Assembly (NCBI GenBank): GCA_022453515.1
Contig: JAJNNY010000071.1
Location: 1 to 64,000 of the forward strand
Reading direction: 5' to 3'
Length of the DNA stretch: 64,000 nt
DNA from: Astrocystis sublimbata
Taxonomy: Eukaryota > Ascomycota > Sordariomycetes > Xylariales > Xylariaceae
Below the pieces are notes generated by a model. That model made no database searches, was not told the DNA's origin, and worked only from the letters and a program-made list of their open reading frames with translations. A program made the translations under genes and the position numbers. Shown here in pieces: positions 54,937 to 64,000 of the stretch (position 1 is its first letter; each line of letters begins with the position of its first letter).

Positions 54937-56392
54937 CTATCGTAAACTACGTTCGCTAGCTAAACTACTCGCATCATATTCCTCAAATCCGTAGTTCCAG
55001 ATCCTAGCTGGTGTTGTCCCTCCGCCCCTATTCACACCATTCTGGCTACTCTGACCACCGACATGCTGCATCACCACCGGCGTCAAGGCCCAGCGCAAGC
55101 CGCCCGAATCATCTGCGTGCTTCTCTATCAGAGTATCTGTCGGTGTCTTCATCCACCTATGCCTGCGAAATAAGGGGAGTATCTCATCCGTCACTTTGGA
55201 GTGCGGAAACACAAGCCCCTGCCCGCAACATGCGTGGTCTGGTAGAAGACTCACGCCGGGCGGCCGCGGTAGGACGTAATTAGCGCCTGCCGCGAAGTAC
55301 AGTATGATCAAACAGGGCGTAAAAACGAAGATGACGAGGAGTACCACAGGGCGGGTAAGGTGCGGTCGCGTCGCTGGCATCCATTGCCAGATCAGAAGTA
55401 AGACTGTCGAAACAGCAGTCGCGATCAAAATCGACGAGACCAAGTATCTCGGCCAAGACTCCGAGTTCCAACCGAGGAGACCTTCGTAGTAGAAGAGTCG
55501 TAGATATAAGTCTATATGCCCAATTAGCTGACATTGACCCGGAGCAAGCACCCAATGTGATGGATGACACAGTTGGAGATGTCACTGGGTGTCTTACAAT
55601 CTTTGTGCCCTAGTTCCCAAGACTTGTTGGTGGCTGCAGCTATCGCGTCCCTGACACGAGGCCACCACCTATCCATGAAAACAACATCGTCTTCGATCAT
55701 CAATATCTCCGGGGCACCAGTCCTCGCACACTCTTCCATGACGATGGAGTAGTCGAACTTGGCCTTTATGCCGTGATACTGAGAGGATTCCATCGCGGTG
55801 GCCAGAGCAAAACGCTCCTCATTGTCGCCATAAGTGGGAAGCTGGTCCGCTAGGTTGGTGAGCCAGGGCTGACCGTGTGCTCCATGCTCTGACTGATTGG
55901 TATGAGCAAGGAGAACAACGAAATAGAGCTGCGCGCGCTCTTCTGGGCTGAGACCATGTTGCAGTGATCCCAGCGTAGACTTGAGGTATGATATTCCTTT
56001 TCGCTCTACCGAAGAAACGCCGATACACAACTCCGGGGAGGTCTTCGTGCCATAGTTGGGTTGCTTCTCTATTACGTTCGAATCGGCATAGGCTTCTGCT
56101 TGTTGTATGCGGTACTTCGAATAGCGTGGGACATGTGCGCGGTCGCGTTGGAAGAATTGGGACGTTGGATCTTTCCAGCAGTTCAGCCGTAAGTATCCTA
56201 TAAGCAAGATATACTTGAATCAAAGTCTCATCAGCCTAGAACTCGATAGAACCCGTGTGTCTTCTTGTGCATGTGCTCCCTTGAGCATCGTACCTGTTCG
56301 AGGAGCAATGAGGGACAAAAGATACTTACAATGAAGCAAAACCCAAAAAGTAAATGTATTACTCTACAACGCGAGCTATGGTGTAGAAACAT
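54937..56392 (-). CDS. PGAP4/TMEM246-like glycosyltransferase
   Basis: Three exons, complement(54937..55511, 55598..56213, 56330..56392), give 417 residues. Splicing joins halves of an N-terminal transmembrane helix (VIHLLFGFCFIYILLIGYL). A GT-A-like part follows: ELCIGVSSVERKGISYL, then ILMIEDDVVFMDRWW with an acidic EDD (about 195-197) in the DxD position. The motif YLYLRLFYYEGLLGWN spans the second junction. Two membrane helices (about residues 255-305) are then inserted into the transferase fold, and the remainder (GVSLLPDHACCGQGLVFP) follows them. A GT-A domain interrupted by a tandem TM pair is the hallmark of PGAP4, the animal enzyme that adds GalNAc to GPI anchors in the Golgi. Fungal members are thought to act in GPI or glycan modification, but the sugar and acceptor are unknown. 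Confidence 0.82.
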
Positions 56393-57863
56393 CGCAACTA
56401 AGGTTTGAACAACCAAGCAGCAAAATGATAATGAAAAGTCGAACCAAGAAACTAATTACCGGCCAAGAATTGCATGGCAACAACTGGCGAGCCTGGGCAG
56501 GACGGCACCTGTGCCCAGCATTGGGGTATTATGGAGGGTTATTACTTGTCCATTTTTCCAAACCCACAAGAAGCTGACCTTAGTTTAGGCATCAGCATTT
56601 TTGATAAAATGGAACATGACGCAAATAAGCTAACAGCCATTGGTGAGACGGGGCTTGGAGCAGCCTATCATACCTCGCCAACTCCCACGATCAGCGATTC
56701 GATATCCCCAAACTGATTCCTCAGGCATTCATTCACAACATACAACCTAATCCAACCCAGCGCAATGGCACAACCATGCATTATTGTAAGGCTGAGTATC
56801 CGTACCGGGTTCTGACCAGGCATCGCGAACATGGTATTAGTTTCGGAACTACTTCGCTGACTTCATGGGCACTACGCGGAAGGATCAGAGCTAGTACCGA
56901 AAATCAATGCCGTGTTGAGGATTAGTCCACCGGGACCCGACCCACCCTTAACATGCAGGGGCACACTGCGTGTCGAGCGCTTGGCGCTTGGGGGCTGTTA
57001 TGTTTTATTATACGACGCTGACATTACACGCGTCTGATATTGTTTCCATTGCTTGCATTGTAGAATTGTTCGGTGTAGCTTTTTGTTGATATTTTGTCTG
57101 AGATGCATGTTATTACTCGAAACTGATCAATTGATGATATGACGACATTGAAATGCTGAAATGACTGCCTACGAAGGCTATGATACAACATGATAATTAG
57201 TTTGGTAATTAGAAGAGAAATCAAGCGCAATTTGGACTCGATATTGGTAATCAGTTGATTTAACTTATTGATAATGCAAAGAGCACACTACATAGGTGTA
57301 GATGGACTTCTGTGTTATCGGTACAGTCTACCGAACTGCTTCTTGCATCGTAAACAGCCGGAAAAGATAGCCGTGGAAGTCGGGAAACGTCATCATCATC
57401 CCCAGCTAGAGCATTTCTCACATGAACATGACCCGAATCCTAAATCCTGACTACCCTCCATGGAAAGTCTGGGGACAATACTGACAATACTGAATGTACC
57501 TGTTGGTACCTAATAGGTACTTGCGCAATCGACGATCAATTGTCGAAAACGGGAGAACTTCACGGCGTAGAAACAACCAAAAATAGGAGCCTTCGACTGC
57601 TCGGACAGATGATGATGGTTTCACTTCAGCATTACGCGAGACGAGGCAGCAGCATACAACAACGGGGAGGCTGTGAGGCTCTTCCTAGTACAGAGAAACG
57701 TGACGTCAAGTTGGACTTCTGTGAGTAGGACTCAGCGTGTTATTGTGATATTGCTTATTCTTGTGACATTGTGACAGAGGTAAGAGACAGCTTGGGTATC
57801 CGATGATGCAAAGCTCCCCTCAGGAGAGAGGGTTCGGGGAGAGCAAGAGTACGCTTCTTCGAA

Positions 57864-57871
57864 TATATAAA
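57864..57871 (+). promoter_or_regulatory. TATA-like box for the 58051 gene
   Basis: TATATAAA lies 180 bases before the ATG of the Cys-rich secreted protein. The A/C-rich leader that follows fits a strongly transcribed fungal gene; the box itself is a pattern call. Confidence 0.5.
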
Positions 57872-57904
57872 TCACAGAGCCCGGGCACCATCGAAGTCTA
57901 TTTC

Positions 57905-57934
57905 TCATCATCATCATCATCATCATCATCATCA
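57905..57934 (+). repeat. (TCA)10 microsatellite
   Basis: Ten perfect TCA units in the presumed 5' leader of the 58051 gene. Confidence 0.95.
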
Positions 57935-58050
57935 CAAACATCACAAAGCCTCAACAGATTCACATCTCAAAAACTTCATCTCCATTCCCACCAACAACAA
58001 AAATCCAAACTCTCAGTTTCAACGAACTCAAAAACCCACTCACAGCCAAA

Positions 58051-58440
58051 ATGTTTTCCCTCAAGACCCTCGCCATCTTCATCGCCGCCGCCGCGACCCC
58101 CCTAGCCACCGCAGCGCCGGCCAACGACACCCTGGTGGCGCGCGCCGACTACTGGGCCATGTTCTGCGACGACACGGACTGCTCGCAGAACTGCGGGCAG
58201 TCGGTGAAGGTGTCGAACCCGGGGTGCCTGAACCAGAACGGGCGGCAGTCGGTGCTTTTCCACGGCGCCGACTCGGGCTTCGGCGAGTACTCGCTGGTGG
58301 TCTCGCCCGGCGCCGACTGCCCTTGCCAGGAGACGTGCACGCAGCTGCCCAACGACATCGGCTGCTGGGACATCTCCCAGTACCAGGACGCCAAGTCCTT
58401 CCGCTTCATCTCCGGCCACTGCGACGACGACAACTGCTAG
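58051..58440 (+). CDS. Small cysteine-rich secreted protein
   Basis: A single exon encodes 129 residues. A signal peptide (about residues 1-21, MFSLKTLAIFIAAAATPLAT) leads to a short propeptide ending near LVARA and a mature part of about 97 residues with 10 cysteines, enough for five disulfides. The spacing is FCDDTDCSQNC, then PGC, DCPCQETC, IGCW, GHC and NC at the C-terminus. The protein is acidic (many Asp), and no known toxin or enzyme family was recognised. Size, secretion and Cys content are those of candidate fungal effector or antimicrobial-type proteins; that role is inference. ATG context is AAAATGT after an A/C-rich leader, and GC-rich coding sequence contrasts with its flanks. 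Confidence 0.87.
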   Translation: MFSLKTLAIFIAAAATPLATAAPANDTLVARADYWAMFCDDTDCSQNCGQSVKVSNPGCLNQNGRQSVLFHGADSGFGEYSLVVSPGADCPCQETCTQLPNDIGCWDISQYQDAKSFRFISGHCDDDNC

Positions 58441-59139
58441 GTGCCGCCTGTGCGCTGATTAGGAATTGCCGTGTGGCTTGTTGCCGAGTCGGTGGTAGCA
58501 CTGGGGGCCGGGGGGCGGGGATGCGGATGCGGATGCGGATCGGAACAGGGTTGCATGGGTCAGGGGTTGCTGTTTTCCGGCTGCATAAAGCGTACTGTCC
58601 CGTGTGTTGTTTTGTTCCTTGCTATTTCTCATGTACTATTATCTCTCAACTGTCGTTCGTTAGACCAAAGCATTCAAGTTTTTCCACATTTTTAGTATTA
58701 TTCGCTGTGATCTGATTGAAGACTCTGCTGTCGTCGGTCACTAAAGCGATCGGCCCCTTGCCTCGAGCCACATCCGTGCCGTGACTTGCCTGGGTGCCTG
58801 GTCTCCTAGCAATTAGCGGAACCTTACAGTAGATCTGATCCGCCTCAGATCTGATTAACATCAAAGGGAGGTAAGGCACCTCGCCTACCGGATTTCATCC
58901 CACCTCCAAATTGATCTTGCTAATACCTAATTTATCGGCACGATCGCTGCTTCCGCGAACGATGTAAGGCAAAGGTGCAAATTTCACGATCCAGAACCGG
59001 GTAGTCACTAGCGAAGTATGGGCACGGTTTCAAAGGGCACTTGCGTTGTGTTTTCGCACAACGTGGCTTGGTGGATTATGATTCGCTGATGATTCTAATC
59101 TATGTTCATGTATCAAGTGTAGCTACCAGACTTATAGCA
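58441..59139. other. Convergent 3' intergenic region
   Basis: Contains a short GCGGAT tandem tract near 58518-58541, just after the secreted-protein gene. No gene was recognised. Confidence 0.4.
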
Positions 59140-59963
59140 CTATGGTCTTCCAATTTCCAGTAACGACACCGTATCTCGAATCCCCGCCAGGAACTTGATT
59201 CTGAAAATCTTGTCTTTGAGGCTGCCCATGGGTGTGTCCGGTGGATAGTTCCTCTCTGACAGGATATCATTCGTGAGACTGAGGGTGGCACCGGGGCTAT
59301 CCGTTGGATGGCCCAGCTGTGCCAGGATATCATTCGCCGTTGCATCTACCACCATGGCCATGATCAGCCGGTGATACAACGGACTCGATTACTCATCAAG
59401 AAGTTTGAAAAGACCTTACCATCAAGAAGATCGATTTCGGGGGCTGTTTTGGGGAAACTCTCGATCACCTTGCCTGTCGTGGTGTTGACCAGAGGAAAGA
59501 TTTTTTTGTTGGCGATGGGGTCGAGAGTTGCTGCGTTAGCTACTGAATTGCTTATCAATGCCGCCGTGTTGAGAATCCTGTTTTGGGTTACTCTCGTCAG
59601 CTAGAGCAACCTGGAAACGATGGGAAAGAGAGAATCACAAAAGCAGAATACACGAAGACAACTGAGGCACTCAGGAATGCTTGCTTACAGAGCCCTGATC
59701 TCCGAGCGAAGGACCGTGACTTCGGATTGGATTTGCGTCATCCCTGACTGGCTACGTATAGCTTCGGCAGCCGCCTCGACTGACTTGTTTATCTCGCCTA
59801 TTGAGTCATGTACTGTTCCGAATTTCTTAAGGAGTTTGGTCTGCAAAGCCAAAGCTTCGGTCTGGGGCATATGACTGAGGCTGTTGATCTTGATCTGCGT
59901 AGCTTGGACCTCTTTGATTGTGTTGTCCAGCTCGCGGTAAATTATGCTGAGTTCCGCCGCCAT
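59140..59963 (-). CDS. Unknown protein with N-terminal coiled coil
   Basis: Three exons, complement(59140..59345, 59420..59577, 59689..59963), give 212 residues. Introns begin GTAAGG and GTAAGC and keep frame. Residues 1-90 are helical with heptad-like spacing (ELDNTIKEVQATQIKINSLS, SIGEINKSVEAAAEAIRSQS), likely a coiled coil. The rest (PIANKKIFPLVNTTTGKVIE, ATANDILAQLGHPTDSPGAT) has mixed helix and loop character and no recognised domain. The start is the second of two close ATGs in frame (MAAEL), with a better context. No signal peptide or membrane segment is present. The family is not recognised. Confidence 0.75.
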
Positions 59964-60689
59964 CTTTACCACAGAATACTGGATGATAATTAATTGACGA
60001 GTGAGACAGGAGCGATGATTGCCAAAAAAAAAAAGAAAAAGAATTCGAGGGTAGAGGCCAAGACGAGAGCACTTTTTTGCGTAACTGGGACCGATGTTTG
60101 GTGCTGCGTATGTTGTGTGTGAAAGAGAGAGAGAGAGAGGGAGAGAGGAGAGGGAGAGGGAATAAATATTGAATAGTTGATACTGATCAGGTAGGTAGCT
60201 GCATCTTGAGTTGATGACTCGGCGATTCCGTCATGGAATACATCATCGCATGAATTAGGAAACAACTCTTCTGGCGGCTGTAATTAATGCCGACTGACCG
60301 CTTCTATGGCAGGTACGAATTAGACTTACATGCTCCAGACTGGAGTCGGGAACTTGCGTGCACAAGATACCTAGGTACATAGGGGTACGGGTAATACTGG
60401 GACTGACTCCTGCGCTAAGCTGCATACAATCGAGCCCAGTGTGGATTGGCACTCATACATGCACTGTCACATTACCTCAGCAGACTGCCCACCATACATG
60501 GCATGGCCTCTTGAATCCAAGATTCTATCTTCATTGTCTCATGTTTACCAATATTGCAACCAAGTTGTACATGGGCATATCCATGGGCATATATATGCCT
60601 GCCTCGTGACCACCTCAGCTTCTCTCATCTCGTCAACACCTCGGCAGTCGAGACAAGAGCGAACCCGGCCAGAGGAAGAGGAACGAGCG
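59964..60689. other. Divergent intergenic region with GA-rich tract
   Basis: A GA-rich low-complexity tract lies at 60121..60160. The region holds the promoters of the unknown coiled-coil protein and the CofD-like gene. No gene was recognised. Confidence 0.45.
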
Positions 60690-62721
60690 ATGGACGCACC
60701 CAAGCTCCCACGCGGCATCGTTGTCTTTGGCGGCGGCACCGCAACCAACAGTCTCGTCGATGTATTTGAGAAGTTGCGCGAGAGCCGCCGATGCACGCTG
60801 CAGTACGTCATCCCCATCAGCGACAACGGCGGCAGCAGCTCCGAGCTGATCCGTGTCTTTGGAGGCCCGGGTGAGTGCATACAGATGTTGGTCTTGGTCT
60901 ATTCAATCACATGAGCTTCCCCATCTGCCGTGCTGGCTTGCTGTCGAGTCAGGAGTATGAGAATATTCGCTAACCTCTCGCTCAGGTATCGGTGATGTAC
61001 GAAGTGTGTCCAGTTTCATTCCATCTTGCACACATCAATGATTCATCTTCAGATTCTTCCGACCCCTGAAGCCCCTGCCATTATCCTACATGAAGCACAC
61101 TAGTAACATGTCTTATCATCGTGACAGGTCGCTTGGTCCGCCTGATTCCGCCATCAGAGACCGATGCAGAGAAAGAGGCTTTGAAGTGCTTGTTCAACCA
61201 CCGTCTCCCGTCCGACACCTCACTGGCGCGGATAGAATGGCTCGACATCGTCGAAGGCCGTCACGTGCTGTGGGCCGACATCTCGAGCGAGAAGCGCGAG
61301 CTTGTCCGTTCCATATTCAATCACACCAACATGGAGATCGTGAAGCGGGCACGGCCCAGCTCTGTCTTCAACTTCGCCAAAGCCAGTATTGGGAACATGT
61401 TCTTGACTGGGTAAGTTGTCTTTTCCTACCTCCGTATGTACAAAACCACATCAGCCTGGACTGGGCAACGACACATACCTGTTGACCCGAGTATGGTCAT
61501 GATATCTCCCATTTCACCTCAAAAGGACATGTAAACGCGCACACATGAAACCCGGAACTCCTATCTGACTCTGACAGGGCGCGACTTTTTACAGGATCTC
61601 TAGAATCAGCTATATATCTCCTGTCCAGCATATGTTCCATCCCATCAACAGTAGCGGCGCTGCCCGCCATCAACAGCAACTTCACGCACCACATCAGCGC
61701 CGGGTTAGAAGACGGTACGTGTATTACCGGACAGAACGCAATCTCTCACCCATCAGCGCCCACAAGCCTACCCGATGCAGGGGATAGGACAGCATCGCTA
61801 GCCGATGCCTCTCCCATGCTCCACCCCGTGGTATCAAGCGGAGTTGCTACACCTACCCCACTCCCACAGCCATCAAAGCCCAAGCCGTCTGTCCAAGAAG
61901 ACCGCCGCACCGTGCTCCGCGAAACAGAAGCGCACGACCTGATCGAAGACGCCACCCTACCCGGCTCTCTCCCGTCGCTGCGCAAGCAATACATCACCTT
62001 CACCAAATCCGCGTCCGACAGCGACGACCTATCCTCGCGCATCTCGCGCATCTGGTACATCAACCCCTACGGGCACGAGATCTACCCGGTGGCCAACCCC
62101 AAGGTGGTGGCGGGCATCGCGGCAGCACGCACCGTCATCTACAGCATCGGCTCGCTGTACACGTCGCTGGTGCCGAGCCTGATCCTGCGCGGCGTCGGAG
62201 CTGCTGTGCGCGGGGCGAATGTGAGGCAGAAGATTCTGATCCTGAATTCGTCGCTGGATCGTGAGACGGGGCCTAGTGGGGATCGCGCGCTGACGGCGGT
62301 GGATTTCGTGAGGGCTATTGCTAGGGCTTGTGCTGAGGGGGAGGGGGAGGGTGTGCCGCATGAGGGGGACAAGGATAATGGGAACTCGCGTGATGCAAAC
62401 CTCGGACCTGATGACATCTCAAACATACCGCCCCTGGGAGAAATTCCGACAATTACTACCTACCCCACGTTACAGCCTAGTCGGGATGGATACGCAGTTC
62501 GCGACTACGTGACGCACTTGCTGTACCTTGAAGACGAGGGGGCGCCGCGGGTCGATAGGGCGGAGCTTGCGGCGCTGGGTGTTGACTGTGTCCGGGTGTA
62601 TGGACGGCGCCACGCGGATGGGATGCTGCAGTATGATGAGGCTGGGCTCGCGGGCGCGCTGGAGGCTGTGGTGGGCAAGGCGGAGATGGCGAGGAGTAGA
62701 CGGAATACGAGCGGGCAGTGA
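60690..62721 (+). CDS. CofD/YvcK-family (UPF0052) protein
   Basis: Four exons, join(60690..60870, 60986..61003, 61128..61410, 61578..62721), give 541 residues. Exon 2 is an 18-nt microexon that supplies the conserved IGDVR. The N-terminus reads GIVVFGGGTATNSLVDVF, the Rossmann-like start of the family, followed by VIPISDNGGSSSELIRVFGG and, across the microexon, DVRSRLVRLIP. Later elements are FNFAKASIGNMFLTG, GLEDGTCITGQN and WYINPYGHEIYPVANPKVV. Relatives include CofD (2-phospho-L-lactate transferase for coenzyme F420) and bacterial YvcK (gluconeogenesis and cell-shape control). Fungi do not make F420, so the fungal role is unknown. A Ser/Pro-rich insertion (about residues 225-290) is not part of the core. 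Confidence 0.9.
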
Positions 62722-63782
62722 GTGGGTATGACACAGATTCGCCAGATCCACATCCATGTTGGCCGTTGTCATACAGATAGTGAGGTCCTGAGAGCTGAGC
62801 ACTGGTAGCAAGCAGGACTCCGACGATGGGATCAGGGGTCTTGGTGGTAGCCCGACAGAGGATCGTATATATAAGTGAAATGATTGCTCTTATTGCAGCA
62901 CATGTTGTCCGTAGGAACTGCTTGTTCGGTATGCCTTAACCTCAATATGTCGTAGTTCAGGGCTACATGGCAAGTCTTGATGAAGTCGGTCCCTTCACGC
63001 CAGGATGTATCGTATCTCCCTCATTCCAGATTGGTGTTTATGAAACTTACACTTCGCAAATAACATGAAGGTCAGAGACTAATTACCTATAGAACAGATC
63101 TTCTATAAGTTCACTGTTCAAACAATAAGTTTAATTCACAAATACTTAAGATATAATAGGAACATATAAGCTGGGGAGGTGAAGATAGTCATTGTTTCCT
63201 GTTCAACTGTAATCAACATAATATCTCTCTCATCATGGATCAGACTTCAAGAGAGAAGAAAGAATGCGCGGATACATGGGCCATTCAGGTGTCCTCCGTT
63301 CCGCCGCGATCCGTGGTGGGTGCATTGTAGCAAAGCATCCGAGGCTCACTAGCCCTACTCGGGCCTGGCGTGATCCAACGGCGCGAGCACCCCGCGACAT
63401 GTACCTCCCGCATAGCAGATGGCCTAGAGGTACCTCTCGGCCTGGGGAGGGGCTGATGTAGGGCATGGGTGCAGGTAACATTGGGGGTGGGGGGTCCTTT
63501 GCCGGGCACCGGGGACGGGGGACAGTGGGACAATAGTGGGACAGTGCAGTGTCAGTGTCAGCGAGCAACGGCTGCACCAATTTTTCATTGACAGGCGACT
63601 CGGTGAGCTGCGATCAGCCACTATTTCTCTCAATTCTCCCCATCTCCATCTTCACCGTCGGTCCTGTTTCTTCTTTCCTTCCCACCCACCCATCCACCAC
63701 CCTAAGTAAGTCCTACTCTCTCTGCCGTTTTCTGTCGTCACAATCACACACACAGTCTGACAAATATCGCAGAACCGTCATC
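62722..63782. other. Intergenic, promoter of the right-edge gene
   Basis: No gene was recognised. Bases 63640-63780 are pyrimidine-rich with a CACACACA run and act as a likely leader of the next gene. Confidence 0.4.
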
Positions 63783-64000
63783 ATGTTTGCTGCACGAGCT
63801 GTCTTCGCCGCCGGCCAGCGCCGAGCTTTCTCCGCCTCTGCGCGCGACGTAAGTTGATCACCACTCCCTTCCTCCCTCCCTCGTATTCCCTCACCCCAGG
63901 CAAGCCCTTTGCACACAACACATACTCCACGATAGTTTCCTTCTTTCTTCCGTCACCAGCCCAATTGCTCACTCGCCTCGTTGCACAGCTCTCCAAGGTC
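63783..64000 (+). CDS. Mitochondrial malate dehydrogenase, N-terminal exons (partial)
   Basis: Exon 1 (63783..63848) encodes MFAARAVFAAGQRRAFSASA plus RD, an Arg-rich, Ser-rich mitochondrial presequence. An intron with GTAAGT and a TTGCACAG acceptor (63849..63988) leads to exon 2, which begins LSKV before the window ends. The presequence followed by a LSKV-type start resembles mitochondrial malate dehydrogenase of filamentous ascomycetes. MDH interconverts malate and oxaloacetate with NAD in the TCA cycle. Only 26 residues are visible, so mitochondrial targeting is well supported while the enzyme name is a best guess. Confidence 0.6.

Larger units (their letters stand above)
56393..58050. other. 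Divergent intergenic region with TATA box and TCA tract
   Basis: It lies between divergent starts of the PGAP4-like gene and the Cys-rich secreted protein. Near the right end are a TATA-like box (57864..57871) and a (TCA)10 microsatellite (57905..57934). No gene was recognised. Confidence 0.45.

Noticed and set aside
1..64000. CRISPR arrays, bacterial operons, rRNA genes
   Set aside because: No spaced direct repeats of CRISPR type and no rRNA-like sequence were seen; spliced genes show the DNA is eukaryotic.

Overview
This window is nuclear DNA of a filamentous ascomycete (Pezizomycotina). Evidence seen directly: many short GT..AG introns (49-90 nt) that restore reading frames, elongation factor eEF3 (a fungal protein), two HET-domain proteins and a DUF6594-type membrane protein (families largely confined to Pezizomycotina), and an intron-containing tRNA-Phe. 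Nothing fixes the genus; a Sordariomycete would fit the predicted proteins, but that is inference. Every gene model was spliced by hand, and each intact model was checked by requiring the exon lengths to sum to a whole number of codons.

Layout. 0.5-8 kb: a one-pass secretory-pathway membrane protein, an unknown multi-pass membrane protein and a large HET protein with a coiled-coil C-terminus. 8.4-19 kb: a region with the look of secondary metabolism, holding an intact O-methyltransferase, a DLH/SnoaL-like fusion protein and an intact aristolochene-synthase-like sesquiterpene cyclase, followed by wrecks of a cytochrome P450, a short-chain dehydrogenase and a BAHD-type acyltransferase. 19.8-20.6 kb: another broken gene of unknown family. 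21.6-28.6 kb: housekeeping genes (eEF3, a macro-domain protein, tRNA-Phe). 29-42.5 kb: a kinase-like gene with an in-frame stop, a second HET protein, RNA polymerase III subunit RPC31/RPC7 with a tandem copy of its own 3' end, a DUF6594-like gene and a caspase-like protein. 43-49 kb: a SIRT5-class sirtuin with an altered cofactor loop, a tRNA-like element and a Jen1-type monocarboxylate transporter. 51-60 kb: a secreted protein, an ankyrin-repeat protein, a PGAP4-like glycosyltransferase, a cysteine-rich secreted protein and an unknown protein. 60.7-64 kb: a CofD/YvcK-family protein and the first exons of what looks like mitochondrial malate dehydrogenase.

How the parts may work together. The cyclase, P450, dehydrogenase and acyltransferase are the usual parts of a sesquiterpenoid pathway. 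Here only the cyclase (and perhaps the nearby O-methyltransferase) remains intact, so the locus reads as a decaying biosynthetic cluster. The two HET proteins, the caspase-like protein, the DUF6594 protein and the kinase-like wreck are families tied to, or often found near, fungal allorecognition and regulated cell death; joint function is not shown by the sequence. Macro-domain and sirtuin genes both act in NAD+/ADP-ribose chemistry but lie about 16 kb apart and are probably independent.
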